Made by a program: the position numbers and the translations under genes
Shown: positions 21,571 to 33,174 of the stretch, piece after piece
Layout of the letters: the number at the start of each line of letters is the position of its first letter
How positions within the stretch are numbered: the first letter of the stretch is position 1
Assembly (NCBI RefSeq): GCF_949987535.1
Contig: NC_080081.1
Span: 48,210,973 to 48,274,972 of the forward strand
Length of the DNA: 64,000 nucleotides
Reading direction: 5' to 3'
Source of the DNA: Balaenoptera acutorostrata
Lineage: Eukaryota; Chordata; Mammalia; Artiodactyla; Balaenopteridae
Notes under the pieces: generated by a model
What the model was told of the DNA's origin: nothing
What the model saw: the letters and a program-made list of their open reading frames with translations, nothing else
Database searches by the model: none

Positions 21571-22600
21571 GCCTCGTATATTACATACACTTGGGAACTG
21601 GTAACCATTGGCTTGCAGGTAATTCTCAGTTGAGCAAGGACTATCTCTATTGCACACACCAGGGTCAACTGAAAAAGAAAAAAGAAAAGAAAGCACAGAA
21701 GGCTGCAAGTAAGAAAAGAGTTTATATGCGGTCCTTAGAATTATAATTTGGGAGACACAGATTCAGGGAAAAGAAATAGTTGGGTTTATAAAGCAGTAGC
21801 CGTGAAGCTGTACTCTGACACAAGAAAGGAAATATTTGTCCTTGAGGAATGGCTGTCCCAAGTTGTTTCAGGACAAGAGTCTGATAAGTATTTTGAGTTT
21901 CTGGCTAATGTTCTGGATGCCTTAGTTAGGACAGTAAGTGGTAAAAAGATGAGATTACATCCAGACTGGGACATGTGTAAGCTATGCTTCCTCAATGGCT
22001 TCTGGCCTCCATCTTAGAGAGCTCGCTTAGCAATACTGTCTCCATTGTGAGTTTCCTTCCACACCAGCCATTAGTGAATCCGTTTCTTCCCTTTACCCAC
22101 TAAAATTATAAGAGAACTCAGTACCCTTGAACCATTTGTCTGAAATACTTATTTCAAGTGCTCCTCTAGTATTGGAAGGATCACCCTCCAGATATAGCAG
22201 AATAATTGCTAAAACCTTTTGCATTCTGTTTTTAAAAGATAGTTAACCCCTAGGTTAAACAGTATTCACACTTGAAATAGTACTGGCCCCTGCCGTGTTG
22301 GGTTTTGGTCTTTTCTCCCTTCTATTTCACCATCTTTTTTTTTTCTTTTTCTTTGTTCTTGTTAAACATGCTGACAAACCTCAGGCTGTGTGTTAAAGCC
22401 AGAGGAAAAAGAAAGACAAAAAAGTAACTAAGTTTTAAAATACTTCCTTCCAGGCAGGCTCAAGTTGTCAGGTCTTATGAAAGCAAGTGCAGCAAGAAAC
22501 CTTTCTGGAACAAAAAGGTCCCGAGTTTTACAAGTTGTCCATCAACTCGACTCTACTCGTCCCTAACTAAAATACTTTAGTCGCTCCACATCTTACTCCC
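21571..22600. other. Unique DNA with unrecognised short open frames
   Basis: Plus-strand frames at 21522-21746 (a lysine-rich stretch KKKKEKKAQKAASKK) and 21748-22017 are open but have no start, splice or family signal I can recognise. They might be remnants of a retrocopy. I see no poly(A) or flanking duplication to support that. Confidence 0.3.
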
Positions 22601-22895
22601 TGAGATTCTTTTTCTCCCTTGTCAGGCACATTCATCGTTTCAAAGCTCCCTTTCAGATGTCACCTTCCAGGCCCACCTCCCATCCCACTCCTGGTCAAAG
22701 AAAAATAATCCCAGCTGCTCTGTGCTGCCATAGTGCATTCTGACCCTGTGCCACCTGGTTAGTTGTCGATGCAGTTGTCATTCTTACTGGAATATGAACT
22801 CCTGGAGGGCGGGGACCATCGTCTTCATTTCCCATTCTCTAATACCTAGCAGAGTGCCCAGAAGATATATGTATTAAGTGACCTTAATGGTTATT
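22601..22895 (+). mobile_element. L2 LINE 3' end, sense
   Basis: The L2 3' UTR order is visible: 'cagatgtcaccttccaggcc', then 'atgaactcctggagggcggggaccatcgtc' and 'ctaatacctagcagagtgccca'. Confidence 0.75.
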
Positions 22896-23029
22896 ATTAT
22901 TTCTACCCATAATGTCATTTGTCTCTAGATCATATTTTTTCAGACAATTGACTGGTATCAGAATCCAAATATTGGATATTACATCTTCATGGGGTATCAC
23001 ACTTTTAATCATCTTTAAAAGCTGAGGTT

Positions 23030-23165
23030 TTATTTTTAGTTGCTGCAATTTTCTTATTTAATTTTTCATACGTGCAGAAGATGCACAAATCATAAATTCA
23101 ATGTATTTTCTCAAAATGAACTCACCATATAACCAACACCCATATGGTTTTTCAGCAGTATAGAA
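23030..23165 (-). mobile_element. Old L1M 3' UTR fragment, antisense
   Basis: 'catacgtgcagaagatgcacaaatca' and 'tattttctcaaaatgaactcaccatataac' parallel the antisense L1M 3' UTR at 25160-25250 within this window. Confidence 0.6.
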
Positions 23166-23230
23166 ACTTAAAGAATTGACTCTAATACAAACTTAGTATA
23201 AGAAATGGTTTGCCCCCGGTTTACTTGATT

Positions 23231-23232
23231 GT

Positions 23233-23270
<38 letters not shown>
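23231..23270. repeat. (GT)n microsatellite
   Basis: About 40 bp of GT with one interruption (GAGT) near its left end; likely polymorphic. Confidence 0.95.
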
Positions 23271-23272
<2 letters not shown>

Positions 23273-23929
23273 TTTGAGACAAGGAAGTGACAGTGATACC
23301 TGTAGTGTGTAGAGTTTTTTCCTCTATTAAAGTGCTTTTAAAATTCTCCCTTTTGCATTCCCTTGGCAATTTCAAAGGAAATTGAATTTAAATGTGTTTT
23401 TCTAGCTGCATTTAAATGTATGTAAATGGATTGTAAATAAAAACTTTAAAGGAAATGGAAATGTTTTACAAATATCCCATTAATTCCCCCAAGCATCCCT
23501 ATATGACTCTGAAAAGAGCAGTTGTCACAGAATCAAAAGGCTACAAGAGACCCTTCAGTAGATCTATGAGTAGCCATTACAGAAAGATAATTGGCCACTT
23601 TCTCTTTAAAATGTTCAGAAAAGGAAATTTCATACTTTTTCAGGACAGTCCTCAATCTGGGCTGTCATGCAGACCTGTGAGTGTTGAGGCTAGGATGAGA
23701 GAGTTCTCTCAGTGGGGAGTCATTTCTCAGGCACCTCCACCACATGGTGCTTCTGGAGCCTCTTATCCTACATCCTAACTCCTGCCAACCCAACCTTTAT
23801 TACCATCCCTATGATGGAAACCTCCTCCCTTGCTTTGTCACCTCCACTACCACATGCACACAGCATTTGTCACCAAGTACAGTTTATCCCACTTCCATGA
23901 GGTTGCTCACACCTGGCCTTCCCTCTCTT
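23271..23929. other. Unique DNA, no feature seen
   Basis: Short open frames at 23455-23932 are uninformative and lack a recognisable family. Confidence 0.45.
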
Positions 23930-24370
23930 TGAGCACCACTGCCTCCTTCCCGTCCATCCTCATTTCTAGACGGTTGGTTTTATTATAGTATCCCCATTAC
24001 TCTCCTTCCCTCCAGGTTTCCTCCCATCCACTTCACTCCTCTGCACTTCTACTACTAAAGAGATCATCCAAAACTACAGACATTTTCATGCTCTGTGTAA
24101 ATGCCAGTGGTTCAGAATGTAACCCCTCACGTGATCCTGCCTGTACCTCCCCAGCCTCACCTTTCTGCGCTCCATCACCAGACTCCAACACTTGGCTATA
24201 CTTGAGCCATTTGCAGTTCCCAGTGTGACCCAAACTTTTCAACTTGTGCAGTTTCTTCATATTCTCGGAATGGTGCCTCTGTATTTCACATTCAACATTT
24301 CATTAAGATTAAAAATGTGAACTCCCACTCTGAGCACTCCCACCTTCAAAGTCTATCATTTCTTCAATTC
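23930..24370 (+). mobile_element. L2 LINE fragment, sense
   Basis: It follows the L2 downstream region: 'gtatccccattactctccttccctcc', then 'cacgtgatcctgcctgtacctccccagcctcacc' and 'gactccaacacttggct..'. Diverged and internally gapped. Confidence 0.65.
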
Positions 24371-25109
24371 TGAAGAATCTTGTCATAATTCCTGAAGGGT
24401 GAATTGTCAAAGCTGCTTCAATATAAACATAAAATATGATAAAATAAAGTAAAAACATCACCTACTGTGTTGGGTAGACATGTCTTGATCTGTTCTTTTT
24501 CTCTTTTTGTCCCTCCTTTTAGCAGGATCTGTATTCAGATCACATGCTGGTCTTTTTAGATTACTACTCATTTGTGGATTGCTGGAAATAGTACGAGGAG
24601 GGATTGAGATGGGTGGGTGGTGACAGTGAGTTCGTGTAGTCTCAGGCTGAGATTCAAATCTCTTCAAATATTTTCTTATTGCCCTGGGTCTTCTCTTGCT
24701 TTTCAGTGTCCAGGTAGTTGTAGCTTGTGGTAATGCTTCTTATGTCACAGGCTTTTTGTATCGGAACCTAGTGTTGTCACTGCTTTGGCTGTAACTGTCT
24801 CCCTTGGCTAGGAAGGTGGTATGTCATCATTATTTCTCCTTCAAGCCCACATTCTGTACTGTATTGTGGTGCCTGACTTGTCTCTCCCTTGCCCCAGCCA
24901 TTTCTTCATTTGGCTTTTGAATCAAGTACTGTTCAGGACTCTGAAACTTAAATTTAGAGAATTTGTGTTTGCTGAAAATCTGCGGGGGTATGTGTCAGCA
25001 ATTAGCATCCTCCATTTCAATGTTTTACAGATAAGCCTTTTAGTGCATTATGATTCTTTCCATTATTTCATTGAAAATTGAGGATTTTTTTACATTGTCA
25101 TTTAACTGT
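24371..25109. other. Unique DNA, no feature seen
   Basis: No gene, RNA or confident repeat. Confidence 0.45.
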
Positions 25110-25844
25110 TTTCTGCTTTGAGTTTTAATGTGTTGTTTCATTTTTGAATTTCTTACTGAAATATTCCATACATGCAGAAAAAGGTACAAATTGTAGAAGT
25201 ATATAGCTCAGTATATTTTCTCAAAATAAACACACCATGTAACCCCACTCATACCAAGGAACAGAGCATCACCAATACCCCCAGAAGCCCCATTACTAGG
25301 CCCTTCCAGTCCCTAACTCCTCTGCTCCCTCCCCCCACCACCACCTCTCAAGGATAACCATTCTGTGCCTTCTAAGACTATCGGGTACTGTTGCTTCTTT
25401 TTGAACATCGTATAAATGGAGTATTAGTCTGTTCTCTTTGGAATTTGCCTTCTTTCACTCAACATGTCTATTACAGTCAATCATGATGTTACACAGAACA
25501 ACTCTTTGCTAATTCTTACTGCCAATATTCCATTATTTGAATGGTCTATAACTTGTCCATTCTGCTGTTGAAGTACCTTTGGTTGGTTTCCAGTTTGGAG
25601 CTATTCTGAATAGTACTACTGTGAACATCCTCAAACATGCCTTTTGGTGCCCAGATATATGCATTCCTATCAAGTAAACACCTAGGAGTGGAATTGCTGG
25701 ATAATAGTGTGTGCTAATGTTTAGCTTTCACGAATACTACCAGAAGATTTTCCAAATAAATGTTACTAATTTATACTTCGATCAGCAGTGAATGAAATTA
25801 CAGTTGCTTCATATTCTCAGCAACACTTGGTGTTGCCAGTCTTT
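25110..25844 (-). mobile_element. Ancient L1M, antisense, left part
   Basis: An antisense L1 3' UTR followed by the ORF2 end ('ttctttcactcaacatgtc', 'ccattatttgaatggtc', 'aggagtggaattgctggataatag'). It is interrupted by a SINE insertion and resumes at 26250. Confidence 0.8.
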
Positions 25845-25858
25845 TAAAGTTCTTTTTT
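25845..25858. repeat. Target-site duplication of SINE insert, left copy
   Basis: TAAAGTTCTTTTTT, matching 26236-26249 (TGAAGTTCTTTTTT) at 13 of 14 bases. Confidence 0.75.
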
Positions 25859-25945
25859 TTTTTTTAATATATATTCCAATGGTATTTTCTTGGCATTTGA
25901 CACTTTACTATTTCTTTCTTTTTTTTTTTAGCATTATTCATTTTT
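25859..25945 (-). other. Candidate 3'-transduced tail of the adjacent CHR SINE
   Basis: Between the left target duplication and the SINE (TTTA)n tail lie about 87 bp: a terminal T-run, some 54 bp of unique AT-rich sequence (25866-25918), an internal T11 run and a short linker. In SINE orientation this reads SINE, A-rich tail, linker, unique segment, terminal poly(A), target duplication. That is the pattern of read-through into source-locus flank followed by reverse transcription. The alternative is diverged host L1M sequence. Confidence 0.5.
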
Positions 25946-26235
25946 TAATTTATTTATTTATTTATTTATTTTTGACTGTGTTGGGTCTTCGTTTCTGTGC
26001 GAGGGCTTTCTCTAGTTGTGGCAAGCGGGGGCCACTCTTCATCACGGTGCACGGGCCTCTCACTATCGCGGCCTCTCTTGTTGTGTAGCACAGGCTCCTG
26101 ACGCGCAGGCTCAGTAGTTGTGGCTCACGGGCCTAGTTGCTCCGCGGCATGTGGGCTCTTCCCAGACCAGGGCTCGAACCCGTGTCCCCTGCATTAGCAG
26201 GCAGATTCTCAACCACTGCGCCACCAGGGAAGCCC
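25946..26235 (-). mobile_element. CHR SINE, antisense
   Basis: A full-length antisense copy with a (TTTA)n tail at 25946-25972 and a head ending GCCACCAGGGAAGCCC at 26235. It has inserted into the ancient L1M, which reads continuously when insert plus one duplication are removed. Confidence 0.95.
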
Positions 26236-26249
26236 TGAAGTTCTTTTTT
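26236..26249. repeat. Target-site duplication of SINE insert, right copy
   Basis: TGAAGTTCTTTTTT, directly after the SINE head. Confidence 0.75.
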
Positions 26250-26760
26250 ATTTTAACCATTCTACTGGTGTGTATTGGTGTTATATTGGGGTTTTAAGTT
26301 GTATTTCCTTTAATTTTGTAACCTCTTTAATGAAATGCCTGATTAAGTCTTTGTCCCTTTTTCTATTAAGTTGTCTTTTTCCTATTAATTTGAGAAGTTC
26401 TGGATATATTCTGGACCCAAGTCCTTTGGTGGATATATGTAATACAAATATCTTCTTCCACCCTGTAACTTGCCTTTTTCACTTTTTCAGTGGTGTTCAC
26501 TTTTTAAAACAAAAAGACCTTAATTTTAATGTAGTCCAATTAACTGAACCTTTCTTTATGGTTAACACTTTTAGTGTCCTGTTTAAGAAATCTTGCCTAC
26601 CTCAAGGTCATGAATATGTTATTTTCTTCTAAAAGCTTTTTTAAAAAGATTTTTTTTAAATCTTCTATATTTAATGCTACTATTCAGAATATGAAGTCTT
26701 TAATCTTTTTTTTATTCCTTTTATTTACATCTTTATCTTGTATTTTTCATCCTTTTTCTC
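26250..26760 (-). mobile_element. Ancient L1M, antisense, right part
   Basis: Continues with 'attttaaccattctactggtgtgta', 'gagaagttctggatatattctgga' and 'ttgcctacctcaaggtcatg', the normal antisense ORF2 order. Confidence 0.8.
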
Positions 26761-26764
26761 ATAT

Positions 26765-26960
26765 ATATATTTTTTACTGTAGTAAAATATATGTAACATA
26801 AAATTTATCATTTTAACCATTTTTAAGTGTACAGCTCTGTGGCATTAAATGCATTCATATTGTTGTGCAAACATCACCACTCTCCATCTTCAGAACTTTT
26901 CAGTCTTCCCCAACTAAACTCTCTCTCTACTCGGTAAGCATTAGCTCCACATCCTATACA
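26765..26960 (-). mobile_element. L1M 3' UTR fragment, antisense
   Basis: 'gtaaaatatatgtaacataaaatttatc', 'aagtgtacagctctgtggcatt' and 'catattgttgtgcaaacatcacc' form the same module seen at 3510-3600. It is a separate copy from the one ending at 26760. Confidence 0.75.
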
Positions 26961-28584
26961 TATATTTTAAACAATAACACTTTTAATTCTTTCCACTTTT
27001 CTTGTAACATTAATACCAGATCTGCATACAAAAACATATTTTAAGCTCTTAATTCCAAATTTTTACAATTCCTAATTCATAACTTTAAAGTGAAAACTGT
27101 CAAAAAAGAGCAAAGTGTAAATATTTGAAAATTTTTTGTTGTTCATATATTTTTTACTTTACATCACATGATTTTGATTTAGCATTATTTTGTTGAAACT
27201 ACATAGAGGAGGCTGAAAAGTATTCTTATGTCAATTTAAGGCACTGCTCACAACAAAAAATCAAATAAGAAACCATGAGTAATTTCTCCAGTAATTTCCA
27301 CAGACTTCTTTTCTTCTATTTATAAATCATGTTACATTGAATAATATTCAAATAGGTCCAATTTTGGAATTTAAGAGACTTTATTTTATAAACTTTTACT
27401 CTAGGCATATTAGCTATATTTGAATTGGGCTAAAGATTTTATTCTTGTATGAAATCTTTATCAGTCTACCTAATCATTTTTAATTTATTTAAGATTATGT
27501 AAATAATTTAGCATTATAGAGTGGAATATATCTCTAAATAAGTAACATTTTGCAACCCTGTCTCTAATTGCTAGCAATACTTAAAATTCCCTTATTACTA
27601 GAAATTCCTTTCATTGGTATTCTTCTTTCTAAAATACTCTTAAGTCTGTAATATTAAATTTGTAGTATTATGTAGATATGAGAAATTCAAATAAGTAGTA
27701 TAATAGCATAAGGACTATAAGAATTTTTTCTTTTCCCTTTATATTTACTCACATTTTCTCTTTGTGTTTTTGTCTTCCATGCACGTACTCCTAAAATACC
27801 CCTGTAATGGGAGGGAATTCAAGGAGAAAAAAACACCAACTTTTCTGTGTATTTCTTCTTTCCTAGTTACCCTATCCCTTTTACCTATTATCTTTCTTTT
27901 AAATAGCACCTGCTTGATTTTAAATTTTTCTTTAAGGTGATCATGTTTGTCTTGTCAGGGATGACAGGTGGTTAAACTGTAAAAATGACCTGTTAATGGC
28001 TAGAGTGGGGCACAGGAAATAACTAGCCCCCTTGCTCCCCTACAATTCCAGGTCACCTCTTAACCTCACCCCAATTTGCTCACCATCCGCATTGTTCCTT
28101 TTCCCTTCCCGGCCTTAGTTGTGGATACCTAGAGCTACTCCACTATTCACCAGCTCAGAGAAAATGCCCTCCGTGCTTTTGGGCTACACCTTCTCTGTTC
28201 ATCTTCTTGTTCCACCATCCCCGGCTCCTCATCCCTTATAGTATGAAAAATATGAGAGGAGGAGTAAATGTATTGTTTCTCTAATATAGATCAAATGATT
28301 CTAACTTATAAAAGAAAGATAGATAAGTTATCTAATTCAAGCTCGTTAAAAGTTTCTTGAACCTTTACATGCAACTTGATGACGTTTTTCTCAAGATACC
28401 AAAGCTAGAATTTAACTTGCTTTCACTTTCTTCCATGGCATTTTTATTACTTCTTAGATGTTCATCGTTTGCTAATTTTACAGTTTCTAGAAGGCCTTGG
28501 TCCAGGGTGTTAGACATAGCATGTGGGAAACCCCGGTACACAGGCTAATTAAATGTCATTAGTACTATCATTGTAATTAATATT
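26961..28584. other. Unique AT-rich DNA, no feature seen
   Basis: No gene, RNA or clear repeat. A more GC-rich patch at 27990-28240 is not recognisable. Confidence 0.5.
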
Positions 28585-28790
28585 AGAAGGTACCATTTAC
28601 TGAGCATTCTCTATGTGACAGGCACTGTCTACTTACTTATCTTAACTCTTACAATGATGCTGTGAAGCAAGTCAGACTATTCCTATTTCCAAGGTAAAGA
28701 GTGGTGAAATCATTAATATATGGTCTCATAGGTAGAGTATGGTAGGGATGGATTGGAACTTGGATCTTTCTGACTCCAAAATAGGTATCT
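28585..28790 (-). mobile_element. MIR SINE, antisense
   Basis: 'gagcattctctatgtgacaggcactgtct', 'actcttacaatgatgctgtgaag' and 'ggattggaacttggatctttctgactcc' follow the antisense MIR order. Confidence 0.8.
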
Positions 28791-29039
28791 CTTGAGTTCT
28801 GTGCTTAAAATGTCCCTTAATTGTTCTTAGACAAGAGTATGTTTTCAAAGGAAATAAAGAAAGAATATTCTAAAATGATTCTGCAACCTACCCTTGAATA
28901 AGTAGGTGAGAAGAGTGCATACACGGTATCAAAAAGGTGCATGGTGCATGTCTGCTAAACTTCCATGATTGGCATGTAAGTACGTAAACTCTTGTGTATT
29001 TTCCAGTGCCCTTGGTTGCATTTTTGTAGTGCTTAACAG

Positions 29040-29260
29040 GAGTCAATGTAGCACTGTGGTAAGAGGATATGCATTGGGATAAGCATACCGGGGTTCAAAT
29101 CCCAGTTTTGATATTTACTTAATGTTTACTCTCTCTATGCCTCAAGTATCCTCGTCTTTAAAATCCATAAAATGCATGTATTTTGTAGATTGCTGTAGGT
29201 ATTAATTAAATTCTGTGTTTCAAAGCTTTTCACAGAATGCTTGGTCCAGATGATACTTAC
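29040..29260 (+). mobile_element. MIR SINE, sense
   Basis: 'tgtagcactgtggtaagaggatatgc', 'ccggggttcaaatcccagtttt' and 'ctatgcctcaagtatcctcgtctttaaaatcc' mark the tRNA-like head and the core. Confidence 0.8.
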
Positions 29261-29364
29261 AGACATGAAAAACCATAGATGGTATTGTACTTCTGATGCT
29301 AGTGGTACTGATGGTATTGTCATTGGTCCTCTGAACAGCACCAGGAGCCACACATGTTGATATT

Positions 29365-29440
29365 AGTAATCCCAGTTAATAAATGAGAAAATGGGTACTC
29401 GGAGTAGTTAACTGGCTATCTCACGTGGCTACATAGAGAA
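29365..29440 (-). mobile_element. MIR fragment, antisense
   Basis: 'cagttaataaatgagaaaatgggtactcggagtagttaactgg' corresponds to the antisense MIR core. Confidence 0.6.
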
Positions 29441-30639
29441 TAAAGAATTTCTAATTCTTGCATCTAATGTGGGGTTCCTACTATACCTTGCAGCTTCCAG
29501 TAGCTTTGTATTAGAATGTCAAATACATTCAAGATTCAAATTACAATTCAGTATGTCATTAGTTTATTTTCATACAGCACGTTATTCTAGAGGATCACCT
29601 TCTTAACAAAATGCAGATTCAAAACTTCAAATCCCTTTAATAATCCCTCTACTAACAGTGGTCAGTTTTGATACTTTGGACCTAAGCATGAGGGATAGAT
29701 CCTTACAGCATGGTCAGGAGAAATGGAAGGCCAGTAAGGAGAGAATTTAAACTTCTCCCCTGAAATGTTCTTAATATATGAAATTGAATTGCTTCACTGC
29801 TGTTTGACCAAAAAACAGGAAAGAAAAAAACTTCCAGAAGTGGGAAAGCCATTGGTTGTGAACACAGTCAAGTTTTTGTGGACAGATGATGTATTGGTAA
29901 AAATATTTCAGTATAAAAGAGACATAGGTAATAATGTTCAATTGTCAACTGACTATCTAAAATTTAGTAAGAGAAATTCAGGTCAATCTGTAACTGTTAT
30001 TGTAACAGATGCAGAACTGACTTGATCTACAGCATTCCCTTATGGCACTTAAAACTATCTTCATGGGTTAGTGGAATTATAGGTTTTAATTATATAATGT
30101 TGAGGAATATAGTCTCTTGTGCGTATTTTCTTCTTGGTAGTCATAGTATTTGACAGTCTGGCAAATCTTTCCCAGTTGGGGGCTGCTTAACATAACAGCC
30201 CCTTCCCTTTCCAGCAGAAGGAGAGAGGAAGTGCACTGAAGGGAACACGACAAGTCTTAAGCAGCTTAGGTACTGCTTTGGCAAGTCTGCATCTTCTGGG
30301 TCTGGCCAACATGTAGAGCACAGTCCCTCTGGAGGCACCTCTGCTGAGCCCTTCCTACTTCTTCAGCAGCCACTCCAGGTGCTGAGACCCCATTCTTCAC
30401 CCTCTTACTGCTGTGGTCCCTGCACTTTCACAGGCCACCTTCTTGACGAAGATCTTTATTAAAATGACCTCAAACCATTGTTACCACGGGTACCAGTTTT
30501 GGTCAGGGAATTCTATAAATCAGGTAATTTTACATTTTAAGTGAAGAAGGTAGGTCTTGTACGTTTCTGAGGATTGGCAACTAAACTTGGAAGGTGTTTG
30601 AAGGTGAGGATTAGTGTATAAAGGGGAAGTGAAAGTAAT
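29441..30639. other. Unique DNA with a GC-rich patch (30150-30450)
   Basis: The open frame at 29765-30025 on the plus strand has no family that I recognise. A GC-rich patch at 30150-30450 stands out from AT-rich flanks but shows no repeat, coding or RNA signature I can name. Confidence 0.35.
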
Positions 30640-30815
30640 ATTTAATGAGCAACTATCAAATGCCCAGTGTTTTCTTGAATAGGTTAATTCATTTCAAACT
30701 CAAATCAACCTTTTTGAGGTAAATCCATTTTTATAGGTGAGAAAAAGGCAAACTAGGAGAGTAGCTTATCCCAGATCATGTATCTAGTTAGCTGAACTGA
30801 GATTTAAATCAAGCT
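30640..30815 (-). mobile_element. MIR SINE, antisense
   Basis: 'tatcaaatgcccagtgttttcttgaa', 'aggagagtagcttatcccagatcatgtatctagttagctgaactgagatttaaa' follow the antisense MIR order. Confidence 0.75.
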
Positions 30816-30859
30816 TTGTGAGTGCATACATGTTGGGGTTTGGAGCTGGTAGAACTGTT

Positions 30860-31045
30860 ACTGCCTTACTCACTGCGATGCTCTCTTTTTATATCCATGG
30901 CTGCTACTACCTCCTTGGTTTGGTGTCTGTTTTGTTTACCTGTAGTCCCCGTGCCTGTGTTTTATTCATTTTCCTATGTCTGATGCTTAGTTTAGCATAG
31001 AGCACATAATAGGTTCTCAATTAGTAGTAAGTAAATGATAAATGA
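30860..31045 (+). mobile_element. L2 3' end fragment, sense (tentative)
   Basis: 'gcttagtttagcatagagcacataataggttctcaattagt' resembles the L2 terminus and the upstream portion is compatible but weak. A MIR 3' end is the alternative, as both share this module. Confidence 0.45.
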
Positions 31046-31054
31046 ACATACAAA

Positions 31055-31230
31055 GAATATAGGCATTGAAATCAGGTTGAACTGACTTCAAATTCAGTTT
31101 GACATGCCCCTATGTCGTTTTTTGAAAATTGGAATAAAAATGTCTACCTTAGGTGTTTGAGGAGCCAATGAAATCATGTATATAAAGACCCTATCAGTGC
31201 CTTATGTAAAATAGGTCCTTAATATTTCTT
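31055..31230 (+). mobile_element. MIR SINE, sense
   Basis: 'ttgaactgacttcaaattcagt', 'gtctaccttaggtgtttgaggagccaatgaaatcatg' and 'gtgccttatgtaaaataggtcctt' fit a decayed MIR. Confidence 0.65.
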
Positions 31231-32025
31231 CCCTTTCCTTCTCCTCTCCCCTTATATAAATGCTTGTGTTATTATGAATGATCTTTGTTTTATTTTTATT
31301 GTGCAAGATTCCTGCAAGAATCATTCATTCTCGCTTAAATGAGCTTGCTACCTAATGCGATGCCAAATGTATCCAGGTTTTTTATTAGGTATTTTTTGAT
31401 GTTGAAAATTGCATAGTGAGGTGTTACAAATTCTCAAAGTGTTCTCCAAGTTCTACAAATTCAATCAGGGTTGTTTTCTTTTCCTTCAAATGACTCAGTG
31501 TTATTCAACTCCACAAAATATTTAAAGTGCACTAGTCTTAGTCCATAAGTAATAACTTTTTCAGAAAAAAATTATGTATTCATATCTGCAAAGTACAGTC
31601 TTCTACATGAAATTAATATTCAATGCCTATTGACTGATATTTGCTTATAATATTGTATTTAAATGTTTAGTCCATTTTATAATTACATAGCTAAATAGTA
31701 AAAATAAAAATCTGGTTTGGGGAGATTTTGTTGAAATATTTCTTAAATAGTCATTTAAAAACATGATGTCAGATCTGAAATAATCTAAAAGGAAATGTCA
31801 TTTGTCTCTATTATATATAAAATTGTAGCAACTGAATCTAAAATTTGCTCTTGCAAAGTTTTAGTGGTGTTTTAGTCATTCACCTTAAAAATCAAATTAA
31901 AGAATAAGAACATTATGTGGTGTTAAATTATGAGATTCCTTACATGTACTATTAGACACTTCAAGAAATAAACTTTGGGCATTAATCTACCTTTATAGTT
32001 ATATTTTTTAAATTTGAAAAGAAAA
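31231..32025. other. Unique AT-rich DNA, no feature seen
   Basis: No gene, RNA or repeat recognised. Confidence 0.5.
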
Positions 32026-32340
32026 TGAGACCAGATGGACTAAAGAGAGTCGCCAGCACCTTCTGCCTGGTGGAATTGCTATTGATTTATGACAAATGCC
32101 AGTAAGAGCAGGCTGGGACTGGTTTGTTGCTGTCAGATGAGAACTGAAAGCAGACAGGTTTTGTTATCAATCACTGGTTGGCCGTGTCAGACAGCAATGG
32201 CTGTTATAATTGATTTGATGGCTCCGAATGACTTGAGCTTTAGTGGCCGAAGCAGATTGTGGCAACTCAGCCATGCAAGACATTGACATGAAGAGGAAGT
32301 GACACGAGCCCTCAGAGGCAAAGTCAGATGATTTAGAGGG
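32026..32340. promoter_or_regulatory. Conserved-looking noncoding element with PBX and MEIS motifs
   Basis: A non-repetitive, balanced-GC block with five CpGs in an AT-rich setting. It holds CTGTCA (MEIS/TGIF-type) at 32130-32135, ATCAATCA (reverse of TGATTGAT, the PBX-HOX composite) at 32166-32173, a TTGGCC NF-I half at about 32178-32183, and TAATTGATTTGATGG at 32207-32221 with further homeodomain/PBX-like cores. Such clusters are typical of TALE-homeodomain developmental enhancers. This is motif evidence only, and short motifs occur often by chance. Confidence 0.35.
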
Positions 32341-33174
32341 GCAAATTTACTCACCAGTTCAATAACTCACAAACTTTAACTTTTGATATGAGATGATGTT
32401 GATGAGCAAAAAGAGAAAATTAGGTTTTTGTTTTTGACAGTTAGACTTTATGGTGCTTTTTGTTGGGTTAGACTAGCCTTTCATGTTTTTCTTTTTACCT
32501 CAAGACTCTGTTACCTATAAGTAATACTTAACTATATTTGTTTTAATGCAGAACATCATGTATTATTTGTCACTTCCATTACTAAGCCATTTGATGGGAA
32601 TGTGTGCTTTAATGGGAAGCAAAGAAAGGGAGATAATATGGACCAGATATCTACCTTCATATATGACCTTGATTCCTGAATTTGAAGAATATAGATAAGT
32701 TGAGTTTCCTTGAATAAAGCAACTTCAGGAACTAAATACAGTAGAAGGTTTGAATTACTGACTATATCTGCCTCATTGTCTAAATGAAAACAGATTTCTG
32801 AAGGCATGTATGTATCAGTCAGTTGGGCAAACATACAGGTGTGTGTGTGTATGTGTGTTGACAACCTGGTTTCCATGCCAAAGTTTTCAGACATACGTGG
32901 ATTATGAACTGGGCCAGATGACTGTCGTGGATGCTGAATAGGGAAGGGAAACATTTGCCCTCTCTGGATGCACCTTCGACCTGTTGAGGTTGATAGTGGG
33001 AAGAGGTTGGGGTGAATATTTGTTTGGAGTTTTCTTTTCCTAAGTAAACATATGTCAGAAATCTAAGAGACCACTGATACTGCAGGCACAGAAGACTTAA
33101 ATTAAATATAATTAAACCACCATATCTTGGATATCATTCTTCAAATTTTATCTGCAATGAATTCATCAGAGGTG
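32341..33174. other. Unique DNA, no gene seen
   Basis: A short impure TG run sits at 32839-32860. The 132-codon minus frame at 32556-32954 has no recognisable family. Confidence 0.5.

Noticed and set aside
21522..22017. Consecutive plus-strand frames after the L1, considered as a processed pseudogene
   Set aside because: No parent gene was recognised and no poly(A) tract or flanking duplication was found. The lysine-rich part comes from an A-rich tract.
29765..30025. 86-codon plus-strand frame with a protein-like composition
   Set aside because: I could not link it to any family, and no retrocopy hallmarks (A-tail, duplications) are present.
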